Assembly (NCBI GenBank): GCA_023014365.1
Contig: JAEBUN010000007.1
Span: forward strand, 434,001-498,000
Source of the DNA: Lepiota brunneoincarnata
Taxonomy: Eukaryota; Basidiomycota; Agaricomycetes; Agaricales; Agaricaceae
Length of the DNA stretch: 64,000 nucleotides
Direction: 5' to 3'
The translations under genes were made by a program, and so were the position numbers. The notes under the pieces were generated by a model that did no database searches, was not told where the DNA came from, and was given only the letters and a program-made list of their open reading frames with translations. This document shows positions 30,700-41,703 of this stretch, piece by piece. The number at the start of each line of letters is the position of its first letter. The first letter of the stretch is position 1.

Positions 30700-33600
30700 T
30701 CGGCGGTCCTCAGGCCTCTGCACAGACTGAGGATCGCATTGAACTCTGCTGTGCTCCAGAGAGTTTCCGTCTCAATGCGTCCGCTCTTTCCGACCCGAAC
30801 TCCTTTCATATCACATTAACTTCTCCTTTAATTACTTCTGTATCTTCTGTCTCCGCTTCCGTACTCTCCGCTTCGGACCCGATTTCTACAACGGACAATG
30901 TAGTTAGTTCTGATTTCTCTTCTCTTTCTCCTTTCAAAGCCCTTGTTGATAGTGGTTCTACTCACTGTTTTGTGGACTCATCTTTTGTTCGTTCTCATAG
31001 TATTCCAACCTCGTCCATTCCGGCTATTGAACTTCGGTTATTTGATGGGACCTCAAATGCCTACATTACGGAGCTTGCGCAACTGCCTGTATCTTTCCCC
31101 TCCGGTGAATCTATCATTTTGGACACTTATGTCACCCGGCTCGACTCTTCCTGTTCTGTGGTCTTAGGACACAACTGGCTCACCCGCTACAATCCGTTGA
31201 TTGACTGGGCTTTGGGCAGTATTACTTTCCGGCCATCCCTACTCGAGAATCCTGCTTCCGTCTCTACCTGCGTCGCACCCGCATCGGCTCCGCCTATGGC
31301 CGCCCCTGACTCCCCTGACCTAGGTTCACCACCCCTGTCCGGGACCTCGTCCCAATCTGTCCCCCTTGCGAAACCGCACATCTCCTTGATAAACGCTCCT
31401 GCCTTTATCCGCGCTGCCAAGCTCCCTGGCTCCCAACAATTCCGAATAAATCTTTCCGCCGCCTCCGCATCGGCCGCGTCCTCTTCTGTCTCCGAGGAAC
31501 CGCCTGACCTCTCGTCTATCCCCGAGGAATACCACGAGTTCGCTGACGTTTTCAGTAAATCGCGTGCTGACACACTTGCTCCACACTGCCCTTACGACCT
31601 CCAGATTAACCTAGAGGATGGCGGTCAGCCTCCGGTCGGTACCATTTACTCCCTTTCACAATCGGAGCTTGGAGCTCTACGTGATTTTATTGACGAACAT
31701 TTATCTATTGGTTTCATCCGCCCCTCCACTTCCCCTCATGGAGCCCCGGTCCTCTTCGTCAAGAAAAAGGACGGCTCCCTCCGCTTATGCGTTGATTTTA
31801 GAGGTCTCAACCGTATCACCAAGAAGGACCGCTATCCCCTTCCGCTCATCTCCGACCTCTTAGACTCCCCTCGCAAAGCTCGCGTATATACCAAGATCGA
31901 CCTCCGCCACGCCTACCATCTTGTCCGCGTTGCTGACGGCGACGAATGGAAGACCGCCTTTCGGACCCGCTACGGCTCCTTCGAATGGATGGTTATGCCT
32001 TTCGGCCTCACCAATGCCCCCGCCACCTTCCAGCGGTTCATGAACGATATATTCAAGGACATGCTCGACGTCTGCGTTACTATCTACCTTGACGACATTC
32101 TGATATACTCCGACAACCATAGTATCCATCGTGACCAAGTCAAGGAGGTCCTCAAGCGGCTCCGCCAACACGGTCTATACGCCCGCCCTGACAAATGCCA
32201 GTTCCACTCTGACACAGTGGAATATCTCGGCTACATTCTCTCCCCCGACGGCCTCCGAATGGACCAATCTAAGGTCAAGACCATCCAGGAGTGGCCTGAG
32301 CCTAAGAAAGTCAAGGACATCCAGTCCTTCCTAGGCTTCGCCAATTTCTACCGTCGCTTCATTCACGGATACTCCGACATCATCGTTCCGCTCACTCGCC
32401 TCACCCGCAAAGACGTGAAGTGGAATTTTACTGATGATTGTCGCGAGGCCTTTAACTCCCTGAAGGAAGCATTTATCTCCGCCCCCGTCCTCACTCCTTG
32501 GGTCCCCGACGCTCAGATCATTGTCGAGACCGACGCCTCCGACTACGCCCTTGCGGCAATCCTCTCTATCGTCACCGACGATGGGGAGGTCCATCCCGTT
32601 GCATTCCATTCCCGCACCTTTAACACGGCCGAACTTAATTATGACACCCACGACAAGGAACTCCTGGTGATATTCGAGGCTTTTCGTATCTGGCGGCACT
32701 ATCTTGAGGGTGCCCCTCTTACTATTGATGTAGTCACCGACCACAAAAACCTTGAATACTTCTGCACCACCAAAATCCTCACTCGCCGCCAAGCTCGTTG
32801 GTCCGAGTTCCTATCCCAGTTCCACCTCGTCATCCGTTTCCGACCCGGCCGCCTCGGTACCAAGCCTGACGCCCTAACTAGACGATGGGACGTCTACCCT
32901 AAAGGGGGGAATAGCGACTATGCATCGGTCAACCCGCACAACTTCCGGCCTGTGTTCACTCATGAACAACTCGCGGCCTCCGTCCGTGCCACCACTCTTT
33001 ACGCCCCTTCCCTTCGCGCAGCTGTAGTCATGGATCTCGACCAGCTACACCGCGATATCCTCGCCGCCCTACCAGTGGATCCGACCGCTTCCGCCCACCT
33101 TGCTAGCCCAGAAGGCCGTTGGTCAGTTAATGATAAAGGTTTCCTTCTACTAGACGACAGAATCTACGTCCCTGACACCGACAATCTCCGACTTCGGGTC
33201 CTCCAGTACAAGCATGATCATGTCCTAGCCGGACACTTCGGTCAGAACAAAACGCTAGAACTCATCCGGCGCGAATACACCTGGCCTAGTGTCCGCACCT
33301 TCGTCAAGGATTTCTGTAAGTCTTGTGTCACCTGTATGAGGTCTAAACCCCAGCGCCACCGTCCCTACAGTCTCCTCAAACAACTCCCCATTCCCGAACG
33401 CCCTTGGAATTCAATCTCCATGGACTTCATCGAAAAACTCCCCGCCTCCTCCGGCTACGACGCCATCCTAGTAATCGTTGACAGACTCACCAAGCAATCC
33501 CTCTTCATCCCGACTTATGATACCGTCACCTCCTCCGACCTCGCCCGCCTATTCGTCCTCCACGTCTTCTCCAAGCACGGCGTACCCGAACATGTTACCT

Positions 33601-34499
33601 CCGACCGCGGCTCCGAATTCGTCTCCCACTTCTTCCGCTCATTGGGACAAGCCCTCGATATGAAGTTACATTTCACTTCGGGCTACCATCCAGAAGGCGA
33701 CGGACAGACGGAACGCACCAACCAGACCCTCGAACAATATCTTCGGGTCTACTGTAACTACCAACAGGACAATTGGTCCAAATTACTACCACTAGCCGAG
33801 TTCGCTTACAACAACGCTCCTAGTGCCACCACCGGTATCTCCCCGTTCTTCGCTAATAAAGGATACCATCCGAACATCACAGTTCATCCTGAACGCGATC
33901 TCGCCTCCGCTCGGGCCCGCCATTTTGCTGTTGACCTCGACGACCTACACACCACCTTGAAGTCTGAAATAGCGCTAGCCCAGCAACGCTACCAGACCTC
34001 CGCCGACGCCCGCCGACTCCCCGCCCCGGACTTCAAGGTTGGACAAAAGGTATTCGTAAAAGCCCAATTCTTCCGCACCACCCGTCCTTCCAAAAAACTC
34101 TCCGAAAAGTTCCTTGGGCCTTATGAGATCATTGCACAAGCAGGTACCCATTCCTTTACACTCCGACTTCCTGACTCCATGCGTGGAGTACACCCCGTCT
34201 TCCATGTTTCCATGCTCGAACCGGCTACGCCTAACACCATACCCGCCCGATCGGACCCGCCACCCGCGCCAGTTTCTATTGACGGTGAACCAGAATACGA
34301 GATTGCCCGTATCGTCGACTCAAAGATCGATCGGCGCCGCGCATGCAAGCTCCTCTATAAAGTCATCTGGTTAGGTTATGAAGACACCGAAGAAGAGTCT
34401 TCGTGGTTACCGGCTACCGAGCTTGAACATGCCATAGATTTAGTAGAGGCCTTCCATTCCTCTTACCCCGCTAAGCCTGGCCCCCTCCATTTACTCTGA
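30696..34499 (+). CDS. pol: pol of gypsy-2b (about 1267 aa), intact chromovirus polyprotein
   Basis: It is open from the gag stop in the -1 frame, so it is probably made by frameshifting or reinitiation. Domains in order: aspartic protease (DSG at residues 85-87), RT (about 300-490, catalytic YLDD at 464-467), RNase H (ETDASDYALAA near 610), integrase zinc finger (HDHVLAGH...CKSCVTC near 838-880), integrase core (D in SMDFIEKLP near 909, D in TSDRGSEF near 969, E in GQTERTNQ near 1005), a basic C-terminal domain, and a chromodomain (EYEIARIVDSKID to EESSWLPATEL, about 1198-1255). The chromodomain places it among chromoviruses. No stop interrupts it. Confidence 0.96.
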   Translation: MVGGPQASAQTEDRIELCCAPESFRLNASALSDPNSFHITLTSPLITSVSSVSASVLSASDPISTTDNVVSSDFSSLSPFKALVDSGSTHCFVDSSFVRSHSIPTSSIPAIELRLFDGTSNAYITELAQLPVSFPSGESIILDTYVTRLDSSCSVVLGHNWLTRYNPLIDWALGSITFRPSLLENPASVSTCVAPASAPPMAAPDSPDLGSPPLSGTSSQSVPLAKPHISLINAPAFIRAAKLPGSQQFRINLSAASASAASSSVSEEPPDLSSIPEEYHEFADVFSKSRADTLAPHCPYDLQINLEDGGQPPVGTIYSLSQSELGALRDFIDEHLSIGFIRPSTSPHGAPVLFVKKKDGSLRLCVDFRGLNRITKKDRYPLPLISDLLDSPRKARVYTKIDLRHAYHLVRVADGDEWKTAFRTRYGSFEWMVMPFGLTNAPATFQRFMNDIFKDMLDVCVTIYLDDILIYSDNHSIHRDQVKEVLKRLRQHGLYARPDKCQFHSDTVEYLGYILSPDGLRMDQSKVKTIQEWPEPKKVKDIQSFLGFANFYRRFIHGYSDIIVPLTRLTRKDVKWNFTDDCREAFNSLKEAFISAPVLTPWVPDAQIIVETDASDYALAAILSIVTDDGEVHPVAFHSRTFNTAELNYDTHDKELLVIFEAFRIWRHYLEGAPLTIDVVTDHKNLEYFCTTKILTRRQARWSEFLSQFHLVIRFRPGRLGTKPDALTRRWDVYPKGGNSDYASVNPHNFRPVFTHEQLAASVRATTLYAPSLRAAVVMDLDQLHRDILAALPVDPTASAHLASPEGRWSVNDKGFLLLDDRIYVPDTDNLRLRVLQYKHDHVLAGHFGQNKTLELIRREYTWPSVRTFVKDFCKSCVTCMRSKPQRHRPYSLLKQLPIPERPWNSISMDFIEKLPASSGYDAILVIVDRLTKQSLFIPTYDTVTSSDLARLFVLHVFSKHGVPEHVTSDRGSEFVSHFFRSLGQALDMKLHFTSGYHPEGDGQTERTNQTLEQYLRVYCNYQQDNWSKLLPLAEFAYNNAPSATTGISPFFANKGYHPNITVHPERDLASARARHFAVDLDDLHTTLKSEIALAQQRYQTSADARRLPAPDFKVGQKVFVKAQFFRTTRPSKKLSEKFLGPYEIIAQAGTHSFTLRLPDSMRGVHPVFHVSMLEPATPNTIPARSDPPPAPVSIDGEPEYEIARIVDSKIDRRRACKLLYKVIWLGYEDTEEESSWLPATELEHAIDLVEAFHSSYPAKPGPLHLL
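32897..32909 (+). promoter_or_regulatory. Internal copy of the polypurine tract
   Basis: CCCTAAAGGGGGG lies in pol between RNase H and integrase and is identical over 13 nt to the 3' polypurine tract at 34892-34904. It is conserved at 12175-12187 and, on the minus strand, at 44449-44461. It may serve as a central plus-strand primer. Confidence 0.5.
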
Positions 34500-34560
34500 G
34501 TTTTCCACCGATCACCCACCACACCAAGAAACAAAAAAAAAATTTATTGGACAAGTACAA

Positions 34561-34776
34561 CTACCTGTCCGTATCGTTCCCAGAGGTGCGGGGCGGCGCC
34601 GCCGCATCCTCCATCATACCTCGCACCTCCTCTTCCGAAACGCCTCCGATGCTCTCCGACTCCTCCGACTCCTCCGTCTCCTCCGTCTCCGTAATACCCC
34701 TACTCGACCAGTTACCATCCAGTAACTGCGCCTTGCGCTCCGCCGCGGTTGGTTGTCGAGACGATTGGCTGCTCAT
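34561..34776 (-). CDS. Reduced antisense ORF of gypsy-2b (71 aa)
   Basis: This is a minus-strand frame between pol and the 3' LTR, with the same start (MSSQSSRQPTAAERKAQL) and same acidic C terminus (ASEEEV/VSEEEV-type, ending DTDR) as the 327-aa gene at 41704-42789. A large deletion removes the coiled-coil and the zinc cluster together with both introns, yet the frame is kept. A TATAAAAA box is retained upstream (34826-34833). It could be a translated short form or a remnant. It overlaps no sense gene; pol ends 61 bp away, tail to tail. Confidence 0.55.
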   Translation of the reverse strand: MSSQSSRQPTAAERKAQLLDGNWSSRGITETEETEESEESESIGGVSEEEVRGMMEDAAAPPRTSGNDTDR

Positions 34777-34908
34777 GGTGGTAGGAGGTCAAGTTGTGTA
34801 TTTCCGGACCGAACCAGTTCGCTGGTTTTTATACTCGGGCGGATGTCTTCCGATGGACCCGGTCTGGACCGCCTAGGGCCTCGAGGCTCGGCCCTAAAGG
34901 GGGGGCAC

Positions 34909-35559
34909 TGTCATATCCATGCCAACTATAAGTCTAATCACTTAAACTTCGGCTTCTCGACTCCACGTGTGTTCCACACAACAACCCTCTGCCCTCCAAC
35001 TCGGCCCCGACTCACTCCGACCGCAACCCACTGCCCCGATCACGCGACCACCTCCACACGTGCCGTGGTCACCTGAACCTCGCTGTCTCTATTTCCCCGT
35101 CTCCATTTTCCGTCCGTAGTCAAGATACGTTACCAGTCTCCATACCCGTACCGGTCTCCATTTCGTTTGTAATCCGTTTGTAACCATATGGGTCTCCGCT
35201 TCACTCCGCACGTAGTCAGTATGAGTCATAGTTCGTAAGGCCAGTAGTATATATACCGTAGGTACTTGGCTTGTACTCCTCAGTCTGATAATCGAATCGA
35301 GCAGCGGACCAGCTCCCTGTTCCATATCCTCTCCTCTCTTCTGCCTCGCTCCGCTTCGGCTCCGACTTCCTGAAATACGGACTAGGACAGTAGGAGGGCA
35401 CAGCACATAAGCTGAGGCCGCAAGTCCAACCCCCCGCCCGACGTACTCCGCCTCGGTCCCGAAGTTTACGTACTGACTTCGCCCTGTCCCCCGGTTACCT
35501 TATACCAAGGATACCACCCCGACCCTCCGCTTCGGTCCCGACCCGCACCGGCTCTAACA
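34909..35559 (+). repeat. 3' LTR of gypsy-2b
   Basis: 651 bp, preceded by the polypurine tract CCCTAAAGGGGGGGCAC (34892-34908) and followed by GACAC. Confidence 0.95.
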
Positions 35560-35966
35560 GACACACTGATCACTAGTCACTAGCTCAAGTTGATCAACAA
35601 TCACTGATGTATTCACATGTTGTTAATAATAGTGTGATTTGATAAGCCCACTGATTCAGTCAAGTGTAAAGGTTCTTTGTATGTAACTCCCCTTCACATA
35701 GTAGGATTTGGCTAGTCTAAGGTCCCATCCCATCAAAATGGACATGAGGTGTGAAACTCAGTGTCCACTAATTGACATCCCCAAGGGATGGGTGTACATA
35801 ACAACTAATTACCTATATATTATAATTTGTTACTAACTAATCAGTGATCTGTCACTTTATTTAACACAACCCCCTGACAGAACACTTCTTTAATTTGTGT
35901 AGTGGATCATCAATGCACAACCCCCTGATCCACTACACACCTTCACTTATCCAACTTCCTATTCCA

Positions 35967-37932
35967 TTATTTCCTTAAACCTATAAGATCACAGAACTTC
36001 TCCACCTTGACTTGGGCAAGAGGTTTTGTAAGCAGATCAGCTGGCATGTCATCAGTAGACAGGTGCTCAAGCTGTAGCTTTTTCATTGCCACCTTCTCCC
36101 TCAACCAATAATAACCCATGTCCAAGTGTTTCATCCTCCCATGGTGATCAGGGTTTTTGGCAACAGACATTGCAGACTGGCTATCAGTGTAAAGTATTGA
36201 TGGGGCATATGGAGTATATCCAAGCTCTCCTAGCAATTTTTGCATCCACAGGATTTCTTTTCCAGCTTCATTCCCAGCCACATACTCTGCTTCAGTAGTT
36301 GACTTGGTGACTACAGGTTGAAGCTTGCTTCTCCAACACACAACCCCCTGACCCAGCTTCACCAAGTATCCTGTTGTGGATTTGCGAGAGTCCTTGTCTC
36401 CTCCATGATCAGCATCACAATATGTCACAAACATCCTATCACCAATACTGGAGTCAGATCCATATGTGAGCTTATAGTCCAATGTACCCCTTAAGTATTG
36501 GAACAAGTGTTTAACAGCTGACCAATGAGCCATTCCAGGGTTAGCATTGAAGCGTGCTAGTACCCCTACAGCATAAGCAATGTCTGGACATGTTGTAGTG
36601 GCCAAATACATGAGAGAGCCAACAGCATTCATGTAAGGGATATTAACCATCTTTTACTTTTCCTCTGGAGTTTTTGGACAGTCATCTAGTGTAAGGACCT
36701 TATTAGGTATCATGGGTGTTGTTCGTGGTTTGCACTCTGTCATTCCAAACTCTTCCAACTTCTTTAGAATATATTGACTATCTTGTTTGATTTCAACACC
36801 CAATAAGAATGATGTTTCACCCAGGTCCCTCAATTTGAAATGTGAAGATAATTCCTCCACAAACTGGTCCATTTTCTCAACAGATTTTGATGCAATTGTG
36901 ATGTCATCCACAAACACAGGGACAATTACCTGTACATTATCCTGGGCATAGAGGTAAACTGATGGATCACTGTGCAACCTATGGAAATTCATTCCTTCCA
37001 TTACAGTTGCAAGTTTTTCACTCCACAGATGAGGTGACTGCTTTAATCCATATAGGGACTTGTTCAGTTTACAAACATACTCTGAACCCCCTTGCTCAAA
37101 CCCTTCTGGCTGCTTCATATATACTTCAGCATCAATATCACTATTGATAAAAGCATGAGATATGTCCATAGTATGCAGATTTAGGTCTTCAATAGCAGCC
37201 AGAGCAAGTATAGTTCAGATGGTACTCTGATGCATATTTGATGCAAAGGTTTCAAAATAATCTTGTCCTGGTTGCTGACTAAATCCCTTTGCTACAATAT
37301 GGGCTTTGTAATGCTCTATAGAGCCATCTGCATTGTGTTTAACCTTGAACACCCATTTAGACCCAATTGCTTTCTCCCCTGGAGGCAGTGGTACAAGTAA
37401 CCAAGTTCCATTTGTGAGGTGGGCATTAATCTCCTCCAGTGCTGCCTCATGCCATTTATCACCCTCACCATTTGGTCACTCTAATGCCTCAGAGTAACTG
37501 TGGTTCCATCTCTTGGCTAAACTGAGCATTCTGTTGTTCATCCTCTGATTCTGAGTCAGTGACCAGTGGTTTAGGCTCTCTATGCTTCCAATATCCTAGT
37601 GGGCGTGCCACATTCCATTTGGGCTTTTGAATAGCAATTGGTCTAGAGTCAATTTCAGGTTCACTTGGTAGGCCTTCTCTGATATCATCATCCAATTTAT
37701 CATTTGCTTCAACTTGTCCAGTTGGTGGTATTTGTACACATGGAGTCAATGGGTCAGTGAGTGGTACCAGGATTGGTTCAGGGGCTGGTGGAACAGGTTC
37801 CTTATCATTTATATCATTAGGTTGCAATTGGTGATGGAGAGGACCATTTAAACCAACATGCTTATCAAACTCTGCACATTCACTGATAACTGTTTTCTTT
37901 GTAACAGGATTGTAAAATTTCCACCCCTTATA
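35967..37932 (-). pseudogene. Copia RT and RNase H region (broken)
   Basis: On the minus strand, from the integrase C-terminal block YKGWKFYNPVTKK (at 37932, abutting the gypsy-1b LTR) through an acidic spacer, RT (MDISHAFINSDIDAEVYM, SLYGLKQSPHLW, catalytic FVDDITI) and RNase H (YCDADHGGDKDSRKS, STTEAEYVA, the ILYTDSQSA block, DMPADLLTKPL), ending at 35967. Stops split it at 36650-36660, 37169-37215 and around 37480. The FVDD box, the TEAEY motif and the order after integrase are diagnostic of copia. Confidence 0.9.
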
Positions 37933-38316
37933 TGTTACCCGGGTTAGGGGTTTGCTCTTGAGTAGCACGGCATTCGACACAGGATGTCTATACAGACTTG
38001 GTCCTGTCCTACTAGGCATGACTTGGAGACGACGGAGCACTATAGTCCAGCCAGTTTAAGGGCAAAGAGGTATAGGAGGCAAGAACTGTATAACACTAAG
38101 ATAAGGACACAAGGTATCGTACTGTATCCTTATATACTTCTAAGTGTGGCTATACTCCTACTATAATAGTCTGGACCAAGGTAACTATGAGTCAGAGATA
38201 AGAGACATGAGGCATATGGTAAGAATCGTCCTTCTGATGTACACTACTGATAGTTTCATAGTGACATGGGAAATGTAGCTAAAAATAACTGTCCTTCTGA
38301 TGGAATTCTGATAACA
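37933..38316 (-). repeat. 3' LTR of gypsy-1b (384 bp)
   Basis: The minus strand reads TGTTATCAG...GGGTAACA. The adjacent internal sequence (38317-38597, about 280 bp) is 3' non-coding sequence without a clear gene; it is longer than the equivalent in copy a. Confidence 0.92.
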
Positions 38317-38597
38317 TTAGATCTGTTTCTAGAGTTGTTTTCCATACAACTTGTTAATTTCCTTCTTCCGGGTATTCGGCTCAGTAGTTTGGTTCATAAT
38401 ATTCGATCTGAGTTTGGTCGGTAGAGTCTGGTCTGGGGGGAATGACTGGAGAGAAGGTGGGAGTGGGAGTTCTGTGGAGATTGAGTATAGTGGCGGTTTC
38501 TGGGGATGGGGGTTGTCCTGGATAGAAGATGTCGTATAGTAGGCGTCTGAAATGGGGACTTTCTATTCTTTCTTCTGGTGGGGTGGTTGGGTTTTCT

Positions 38598-39716
38598 TCA
38601 GAAAGAACCGCATGGTTCTCCTGTAATGTTTGATTTGGCCACGTCATCGTAGCATTCCTTGTAATAATCATTGTGAGTGAGGTCGATGTATCTATAATGA
38701 GTTGTGGGAGTGGTCGAGGGACGGGTTGTCTGATTTCTGGAGTAGGGGGCATGTCGAGTCTTTTGACTTGGACATTCGGTCCGTTTATGGCGCGGTTGGA
38801 AAACAGCGCAGTGGGGGCATCTGTACTTGATGCAATCATATGAGTAATGCCCTGGGGCATATTGCTTGCATCCGAGGCAAGCAAATTGGGGGCAATCCAT
38901 GGCCCAGTGTCCTGTGTGTCTGCATTGGATACAGACTGATCTGTTGGTGGTTCAGGGGTTGGTGAGTGAGTGAACGGGATTGGGGGAGTTCCGAATCGGG
39001 ACGTTGTTACTGGTGACAGTGTGGGTGGCATCCTTGGTGGGGGTGAGAAGTCTGAAGGGATTTCGGATACTGGTGGGCTTTCTTCCCTTGTTGGAAACGG
39101 TGGTGATGATTGCGGCAGTGGTCATCGTGGTAGTGGTGGGGATGGTTGCGGTGGGGGGGTGCGAGGTATGTACCTCATCTTGTTTGGGTAGGTTCTTTGA
39201 CACCTCAGACATGAGGCTTGATCTTGAGCGGAGAAGTCGCTCGAGTGATTCTGCCCAGGCATGTTGCATATTGTACGCAGTAGCGAGAGCCTTAGTCTGT
39301 CATATGTGGTGGGTATAGTCATACCAGAGTTGTCTGTCGTATTCTGAAATTGAAGTGTGTTCCAATTTAGTTGTAAAGGCTCCATCGGTGGCAGCCTCAC
39401 GTAGATCTCCGTCAGAAGGGTGATCTGGTCCATATGATTGTACTCCAGCTGTATGGTATCTAAGGGAGGCAGCTGGGGCAGCTGTTGGTTCTGGGGTGTC
39501 GTTGGGGTCAGGGGTCTCGTCCCTGAGGGAGGCGTATGTTGCGGCGAAGGTGTGAGAGGGGGTGTAGGGAGACGGGGCCGGAACGGGAGTTGTCTGAAGT
39601 GTAGTATGTTCGACGCTTGCATTGTTTATGATGATGACGGAGGATGATGAGGAAGTCAGCAAAGGTGTTGTTGAAAAAGGGGGAGTAGTTTGGGGGCGAG
39701 CGAGGTCAAGGTTCAT
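38598..39716 (-). pseudogene. Third ORF of gypsy-1b (frameshifted)
   Basis: This is homologous to the 340-aa frame at 25702-26724. It starts MNLDLARPQTTPPFS at 39716, 8 nt after the pol stop (39725-39727), and shares the SEYDRQLWYDYTHHI block and the tandem zinc motifs CLGCKQYAPGHYSYDC and CPHCAVFQPRHKRTEC. At least two frame changes or stops separate the N-terminal, middle and C-terminal parts. The first knuckle is partly lost (its last Cys is in MDCPQF). Preservation of the Cys/His spacing supports a real protein in the ancestor. Confidence 0.8.
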
Positions 39717-39724
39717 GGGCAGCT

Positions 39725-40915
39725 TTAAGTACGTTTGGTGTGGGAGCGAAGTTGTCTTTGGTTGGTTCTGGTGGGTTCCTGTTCTTTCTGGAGAATTCCA
39801 TGAGCTTCTTTATACTTGGTTAAGTATTCTTCAGTGTTTGTGTGGAGTGTTTCATCGGTGATCCATTCATTCTCCGTGTGGGGGTATCCTTTCCATTTGA
39901 TGTAGTATTGGAGTTTTCCGCGGTGTTGTCAGTGATTTAGAATGGCTTCTATTTCATATTCTTCTTCTTCGTTGATGATGTCTGGTGGTGGTGGAGTCGG
40001 ATGAGATCCGTATGCTTCTGTTTCGGTATATGGGGTTAGAAGGTTTCTGTGGAATACTGGGTGTATTTTCCATTTGATCGGAAGTTTTAGCTTGTAGGTG
40101 AGTGGAGATAAGACTTCTGAGATAAGGAAAGGTCCTAGTCATTTTGGGGATATTTTGTTGGAAATGAAGGGGAGTTTGAGGTTCTTGGCTTCTAGCCATA
40201 CTTTTTGACGTGTTTCAAGGGGTTTGACAGTTCTTCTGGTTCTTTGTTTCATAATATTGGTGGAGAGTTGATGTGCCACGTGTGCTTCTTTTCTGGCATC
40301 ATCAAGGAGTCTGATGCGTTTGTCTACTGATGGAAAGTTCGATGTTTCAATTACCGTGGGTATTGGTGGAGGGTTGTATCCCATGATTAGTTCAAATGGG
40401 GATTTCTGCCTTGAGGCGTGTATTTTGGAGTTGTGTGCAAACTCGGCAATAGGGAGGGTTTCTGACCAGTCAAGAGGGTTTCTGGTGCAGTATATGGCAA
40501 GGTAGGTTTCAATTTCCTGATTGTATCGTTTGGTGGAACCATCTGTCTGGGGATGGTATGCAGTTGAGAATGCCTGTTGGATGTTTAGACGTTTGGCTAG
40601 TTGTCAGAGGGAGTTGGTGGTGAATCTGGGGTCTCGATCTGATATGATTTTATCGGGTAATCCGAATCTGGCAAAGACTTTTTCTATTAGTAATCATCTG
40701 ATGTCATCGGTGTTTGATCGATCTGATGTTGGGATGAAAATTACCCCCCTCGTAAGGCCGTGGTCCACCATGGACAATATCGCGTTATGGCCAGCACTAG
40801 GCGGTAGACCGGTGATAAGATCCCATGAGATCTGGGCAAATGGGCGTTTGGAGGATGATGGTGGGATCGGTTGAGTTGGTGCGCAATCTGGTCTGCGTAT
40901 GATTTTGTGTTGCTG
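39725..40915 (-). pseudogene. Gypsy-1b integrase and chromodomain
   Basis: The minus strand carries the integrase core (SWDLITGLPPSAGHN, ISDRDPRF, HPQTDGSTKRYNQ), a linker (RRTVKPLETRQKVWLEAKNL) and a C-terminal chromodomain: EYEIEAILNH, a stop, then YYIKWKGYPHTENEWI, ending before 39725. The YIKWKGY...W pattern is a classic chromodomain and shows what copy a has lost. There are several TGA stops from CGA. The left edge of gypsy-2c interrupts just inside the zinc finger at 40921. Confidence 0.88.
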
Positions 40916-40920
40916 ACACT

Positions 40921-41571
40921 TGTTAGAGCCGGTGCGGGTCGGGACCGAAGCGGAGGGTCGGGGTGGTATCCTTGGTATAAGGTAACCGGGGGACAGGGCG
41001 AAGTCAGTACGTAGACTTCGGGACCGAGGCGGAGTACGTCGGGCGGGGGGTTGGACTTGCGGCCTCAGCTTATGTGCTGTGCCCTCCTACTGTCCTAGTC
41101 CGTATTTCAGGAAGTCGGAGCTGAAGCGGAGCAAGGCAGAAGAGAGGAGAGGATATGGAACAGGGAGCTGGTCCGCTGCTCGATTCGATTATCAGACTGA
41201 GGAGTACAAGCCAAGTACCTATGGTATATATACTACTGGCCTTACGAACTATGACTCGTACTGACTACGTGCGGAGTGAAGCGGAGACCCATATGGTTAC
41301 AAACGGATTACAAACGAAATGGAGACCGGTACGGGTATGGAGACTGGTAACGTATCTTGACTACGGACGGGAAATGGAGACGGGGAAATAGAGACAGCGA
41401 GGTTCAGGTGACCACAGCACGTGTGGAGGTGGTCGCGTGATCGGGGCAGTGGGTTGTGGTCGGAGTGAGTCGGGGCCGAGTCGGAGGGCAGAGGGTTGTT
41501 GTGTGGAACACACGTGGAGTCGAGAAGCCGAAGTTTAAGTGATTAGACTTATAGTTGGCATGGATATGACA
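40921..41571 (-). repeat. 3' LTR of gypsy-2c
   Basis: 651 bp; the minus strand ends CTCTAACA at 40921. The polypurine tract is at 41572-41588 (minus strand). Confidence 0.94.
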
Positions 41572-41646
41572 GTGCCCCCCCTTTAGGGCCGAGCCTCGAG
41601 GCCCTAGGCGGTCCAGACCGGGTCCATCGGAAGACATCCGCCCGAG

Positions 41647-41654
41647 TATAAAAA
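41647..41654 (+). promoter_or_regulatory. TATA box of the antisense gene
   Basis: TATAAAAA lies 50 bp upstream of the ATG at 41704 and points away from the 3' LTR, opposite to gag-pol. The equivalent box is kept in copies a and b on their opposite strands. Confidence 0.6.
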
Positions 41655-41703
41655 CCAGCGAACTGGTTCGGTCCGGAAATACACAACTTGACCTCCTACC
41701 ACC

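Larger units (their letters stand above)
28595..35559 (+). mobile_element. Gypsy-2 copy b: intact, very young chromovirus
   Basis: The 6965-bp element has 651-bp LTRs (28595-29245, 34909-35559) that differ at only two positions I could see, and a target duplication GACAC. Gag and pol are both open and full length, and CpG content is high, unlike its neighbours. It carries the promoter, self-primer, polypurine tract and an internal polypurine copy. The antisense gene is reduced to a 71-codon ORF. It is the best candidate in the window for a currently mobile element. Confidence 0.96.
28559..35866 (-). repeat. Copia 3' LTR (left), split by gypsy-2b
   Basis: Pieces 28559-28594 and 35565-35866 sum to 338 bp and match the right LTR. 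The interruption duplicates GACAC (28590-28594, 35560-35564). The internal flank, read on the minus strand, has a polypurine tract CAGGGGGTTG just before the LTR. Confidence 0.93.

Noticed and set aside
38381..39031. 216-codon minus-strand ORF overlapping the third ORF of gypsy-1b
   Set aside because: The equivalent frame in copy a (26090-26590) has different ends. The shared residues follow from DNA similarity to the zinc-knuckle frame, which has the conserved Cys/His pattern.
40521..40874. 117-codon plus-strand ORF in gypsy-1b
   Set aside because: It is the mirror of the integrase core on the minus strand and has a counterpart opposite integrase in copy a (25017-25286).
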